Below, piece by piece: positions 22,239-24,598 of a stretch of 24,598 nt of DNA. This stretch comes from Chloroflexota bacterium. Lineage in GTDB: Bacteria > Chloroflexota > Ktedonobacteria > Ktedonobacterales > Ktedonobacteraceae. The position numbers and the translations under genes are program-made. How positions within the stretch are numbered: position 1 is the first letter of the stretch; every line of letters starts with the position of its first letter. Location of the stretch: assembly GCA_005881495.1 (NCBI GenBank), contig VBHI01000072.1:1-24598 (forward strand), written 5' to 3'. The notes below the pieces were generated by a model, which searched no databases, was not told where the DNA came from, and worked only from the letters and a program-made list of their open reading frames with translations.

Positions 22239-22278
22239 TTGACTGTTTGGCAAAGAAATGGTATGATGATCAAACAAT
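22239..22278 (+). promoter_or_regulatory. Hydroxylase promoter with overlapping candidate operator
   Basis: TTGACT (22239-22244), 17 bases, TATGAT (22262-22267): the same promoter as for the regulator. TGGTATGATGATCAAACAAT at 22259-22278 matches the regulator-side motif in 17 of 20 positions and covers -10 to about +10, where bound repressor would block RNA polymerase. Confidence 0.75.
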
Positions 22279-22292
22279 TATTTAAAGGTTCC

Positions 22293-22316
22293 ATGGAAGA
22301 AGTAGCCGCCTCATGA
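22293..22316 (+). CDS. Seven-codon leader ORF coupled to the hydroxylase start
   Basis: ATG at 22293 opens MEEVAAS and stops with TGA at 22314-22316, overlapping the hydroxylase ATG (22313-22315) as ATGA. AAAGG (22284-22288) lies 4 bases before it, while the hydroxylase itself has no good ribosome site. Translational coupling through this mini-ORF is plausible but could be chance. Confidence 0.3.
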   Translation: MEEVAAS

Positions 22317-23704
22317 ATGAGCGTCTTCAAAGGTTGGGGTTGGAACGCCGCAGAGAAGACTACGGTCTCATCACCGGTCTCTCTCACTACGTAGATGATC
22401 TGAGATCACCGGCGGGGCGACCTCCGGTGCTGTATATGGTTGTGGTGCGCAGCCCTTATGCTCACGCCAGGATTACAGGCATCCAACTCGACACGGCGCG
22501 AACGCTACCTGGCGTTATAACAGTATTTGAAGGTAAGGAATTGGTCAGTGGCATGCCCACTCTTGATACAATTCCGCTACCTGGCCTGAGAAAGCCAGAA
22601 CGCCGACCACTGGCTGTACATCGTGTTCGTTACGTGGGTGATCCAGTAGCGGTGGTTTTAGCCGAGAGTCTGCCGGCCGCTTTGGATGCTCGCGATCTGG
22701 TAGAAGTCGAATATGAGCCATTACCCGTGGTGGTTGACCCGGAGGCAGCCCTTGAGCCAGGGTCACCACTCCTTTATGATGAAATTAGCTCTAACATCGC
22801 TTTCTTACAGGAAGCAGGCGGGGGCGATATATCATCCGCTTTCGAGCAGGCTGACCGGATAGTTCGCCTGCGTGTCGTTAACCAGCGGCTCGCGCCCAGT
22901 TCACTTGAGCTACGTGCTTGTATGTTCGATTTCGACCCATCCAGTGGCGAACTCTCGGCCTGGGTGTCATCTCAAGCAGTCTTCAGGGTGCGGGATACGC
23001 TGGCGAAATTTCTTGGTCTTGATCGCAGTCACATCAAGGTACACAATGCAGAGGTGGGTGGCGCCTTCGGAGCCAAAAACAGCTTTTTAGGCGAAGAGAT
23101 TGTCGCCGCGCTCCTGGCGGTTAAGTTTGGACGGCCCGTCAAGTGGATTGAAAGTCGCAGCGAAAATTTACAGGCCCAATCGCAGGGACGGGGACTGATC
23201 AGCTCTATCGAAGCTGCCTTTCAGGACAGCGGAAAACTGCTTGGCTTGAGAGTACAATCTATCGCTGATCTTGGCGCCTTTCTCTCATCCTTAACCGCAA
23301 TGGTACCCAGCCGTATACTATCAATGCTGTGCGGGCCCTATCAACTACAGGCCGTAGAGAGCAAGATGGTGGGCGTTTTCACCAATAAAGTCGCGACGGC
23401 GCCCTATCGAGGCGCGGGACGACCAGAAGCTGCTTACATCCTGGAACGCACCATGGATCGCATTGCCTATGAGCTGGGCATGGATCCAGCAGAGGTGCGC
23501 CGCCGCAATTTTATTGCTCCCCAAGCCTTCCCCTATACAACTGTGACTGGACTTCGGTACGATAGCGGTAATTACCAGGCAGCCCTTGACCGCGCGCTTG
23601 AATTAGCTGATTACACGGGCTGGCGTGCTCAACAGCGGGAGTACAGAGAGACTGCTAACAGCAAGTTGCTGGGGATTGGTCTGGGTCTGTCTCACTTTAC
23701 GTGA
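22313..23704 (+). pseudogene. Xanthine dehydrogenase-type molybdenum hydroxylase large subunit, N-terminal part
   Basis: This 463-codon part of a CoxL/XdhA-type molybdopterin subunit would be the large subunit of an enzyme that hydroxylates aldehydes, purines or N-heterocycles. It has the a/b-hammerhead domain (about 10-125; VVVRSPYAHARITGI, HRVRYVGDPVAVVLAES) and the first Moco domain (about 130-463; VSSQAVFRVRD, NAEVGGAFGAKNSF, TAPYRGAGRPEAAYILERTMD). The frame ends at TGA 23702-23704 after LLGIGLGLSHFT, where homologues continue. The same frame reopens directly after the stop, but the segment with the cofactor-binding GQGHxT motif (about 35-45 residues) is missing. The gene is most likely inactive. 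It is driven by a clear promoter and lies divergent to the GntR gene. No FeS or FAD subunit gene is in the window. Confidence 0.85.
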
Positions 23705-24571
23705 AAGCTCATCCACAGAGCGGCAAGCGCATTGGATTTGCCTGCCACAAAGGTGGAAGTCCGCATGAATGACAGTGCGCTGCCTGGCTATAGCGTTGGC
23801 ACATACGGCAGTCGAATCACGCAGGTGGCAGGGTCCGCCGTGTTGCTTGCTGCCCAGGCCGTTCGTGCGAAAGCTTTACAACTCGCTGCGCAGGTACTGG
23901 AAGTAGCTCCCACAGACCTGTTGATGGAGGATGGCCGCGTAACGGTGCGAGGCGTTCCAACGCGAGCGGTTGAAATAGGCGAACTCGCTCGCCTGGTCGA
24001 GGAGCAGCCAGACTTGATTGAGCGAGACCCACCAAACCCTGCTAATGGTACTCCTATCGAAGGGCTGGCAGCGTGGCGCGATTTTAGTCCACCCGGTGCA
24101 ACGTACTCATCTGGCGCTCATCTTGCCGTGGTCGAGGTTGACACCGAAACGGGCGCAGTGCATGTGCTCACGTATGTGGCGGTGGATGACTGTGGGCGTG
24201 TGCTCAATCACTACCTGGCCGAAGCTCAGATACATGGCGGGCTGGCGCAGGGCATCAGCCAGGCTCTTTATGAAGAGGTTCTCTATGATCAGGATGGGCA
24301 GCTACTCAGTGGTACACTTTTGGATTACACCTTGCCGATTGCCGGGCAGGTACCGGAGATAGTTACTGCTTTCATCGAGACTCCTTCACCCAACAACCCG
24401 CTGGGCGCCAAAGGTGTCGGCGAGGCTGGCTGTATCGGCGCTCCACCAGCGATTGTCAATGCTGTGCTGGACGCTCTCTCACCTCTTGCCATCAAGGCTA
24501 TAGATATGCCGCTCACGCCAGAGAAAATATGGGCGCTGGTGCAGGCCGCACGCGAAGTGGAGAAGGAGTGA
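23705..24571 (+). pseudogene. Xanthine dehydrogenase-type hydroxylase large subunit, C-terminal part
   Basis: This continues the same reading frame after the TGA at 23702-23704: KLIHRAASALDLPATKVEVR begins in the helix that follows the missing GQG segment, and the first ATG is at 23765. It contains the second Moco domain: GTYGSRITQVAGSAVLLAAQ, then HLAVVEVDTETGAVHVLTYV and DDCGRVLNHYLAEAQIHGGLAQGISQALYEEV, and the active-site glutamate block GAKGVGEAGCIGAPPAIVNAV near the end. It stops at TGA 24569-24571. About 290 residues on their own cannot be active. Total length with the N-terminal part is about 750, short of the usual 770-790. Confidence 0.85.
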
Positions 24572-24598
24572 AGCGCTTATTCTGAGTTTATCGTTCAT

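Noticed and set aside
23702..23704. UGA read as selenocysteine in the hydroxylase
   Set aside because: The neighbouring conserved segment is missing too, no SECIS-like hairpin was seen, and selenium in such hydroxylases is not carried as Sec at this place.
1..24598. CRISPR arrays, rRNA genes, replication origin
   Set aside because: No regularly spaced repeats, rRNA-like sequence or DnaA-box cluster was seen.

Overview
The window looks like a chromosomal, partly accessory stretch from a Ktedonobacteria-like member of the Chloroflexota. This placement is an inference from moderate GC, an IS607-type element, a group II intron, a gamma/alpha-fused 2-oxoacid:ferredoxin oxidoreductase and the style of the small zinc proteins. 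No marker gene is present to prove it.

Layout. (1) 1-2660, plus strand: the tail of an acyl-CoA-synthetase-like gene, a MoaD/ThiS-like ubiquitin-fold protein coupled to an MFS exporter, remains of a small membrane protein, and a small four-cysteine zinc protein. (2) 2691-5357, minus strand: the korA-korB operon (2-oxoacid:ferredoxin oxidoreductase), ending at a perfect 18-bp-stem terminator. (3) 5841-6554, plus strand: a tRNA gene with anticodon CAT (probably the lysidine-type tRNA-Ile2), with its own promoter. It is interrupted after the anticodon loop by an ORF-less group II intron of about 600 nt with a textbook domain V. The 3' fragment of a PD-(D/E)XK homing-type nuclease gene lies against the tRNA 3' end. 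(4) 6813-22053, minus strand: a long catabolic cluster. In transcription order it holds a GntR/FadR regulator, a 3-hydroxyisobutyrate-dehydrogenase-like reductase, E1 alpha and E1 beta of a 2-oxoacid/acetoin-type dehydrogenase, an M24 peptidase-like enzyme, an E2 acyltransferase split into lipoyl and catalytic parts by a frame change, a branched-chain-amino-acid-type ABC importer (livK, livH, livM, livF, no livG), a serine alpha/beta hydrolase, an IS607 element (tnpA-tnpB), and a cytosine-deaminase-like amidohydrolase. (5) 22239-24571, plus strand and divergent from the regulator: the large molybdopterin subunit of a xanthine dehydrogenase-type hydroxylase, broken by an in-frame stop and an apparent internal deletion.

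How it fits together. The cluster suggests uptake of a small, probably nitrogen-containing organic compound. Hydrolytic opening (amidohydrolase, alpha/beta hydrolase), redox steps and thiamine/lipoate-dependent cleavage to acyl-CoA would follow; the substrate cannot be read from sequence. The regulator and the hydroxylase gene have near-identical promoters (TTGACT-17-TATGAT), and both carry the same roughly 20-bp motif from the -10 box downstream. This is a strong candidate for the GntR operator and also shows that the regulator's upstream ATG is not its start.

Most unusual points: the group II intron inside a bacterial tRNA anticodon arm, with candidate EBS sequences matching the tRNA exon but a non-consensus 5' end; the shared divergent operator; the TnpB with a displaced RuvC-II glutamate; and the number of broken genes (E2, hydroxylase, small membrane protein, nuclease fragment).
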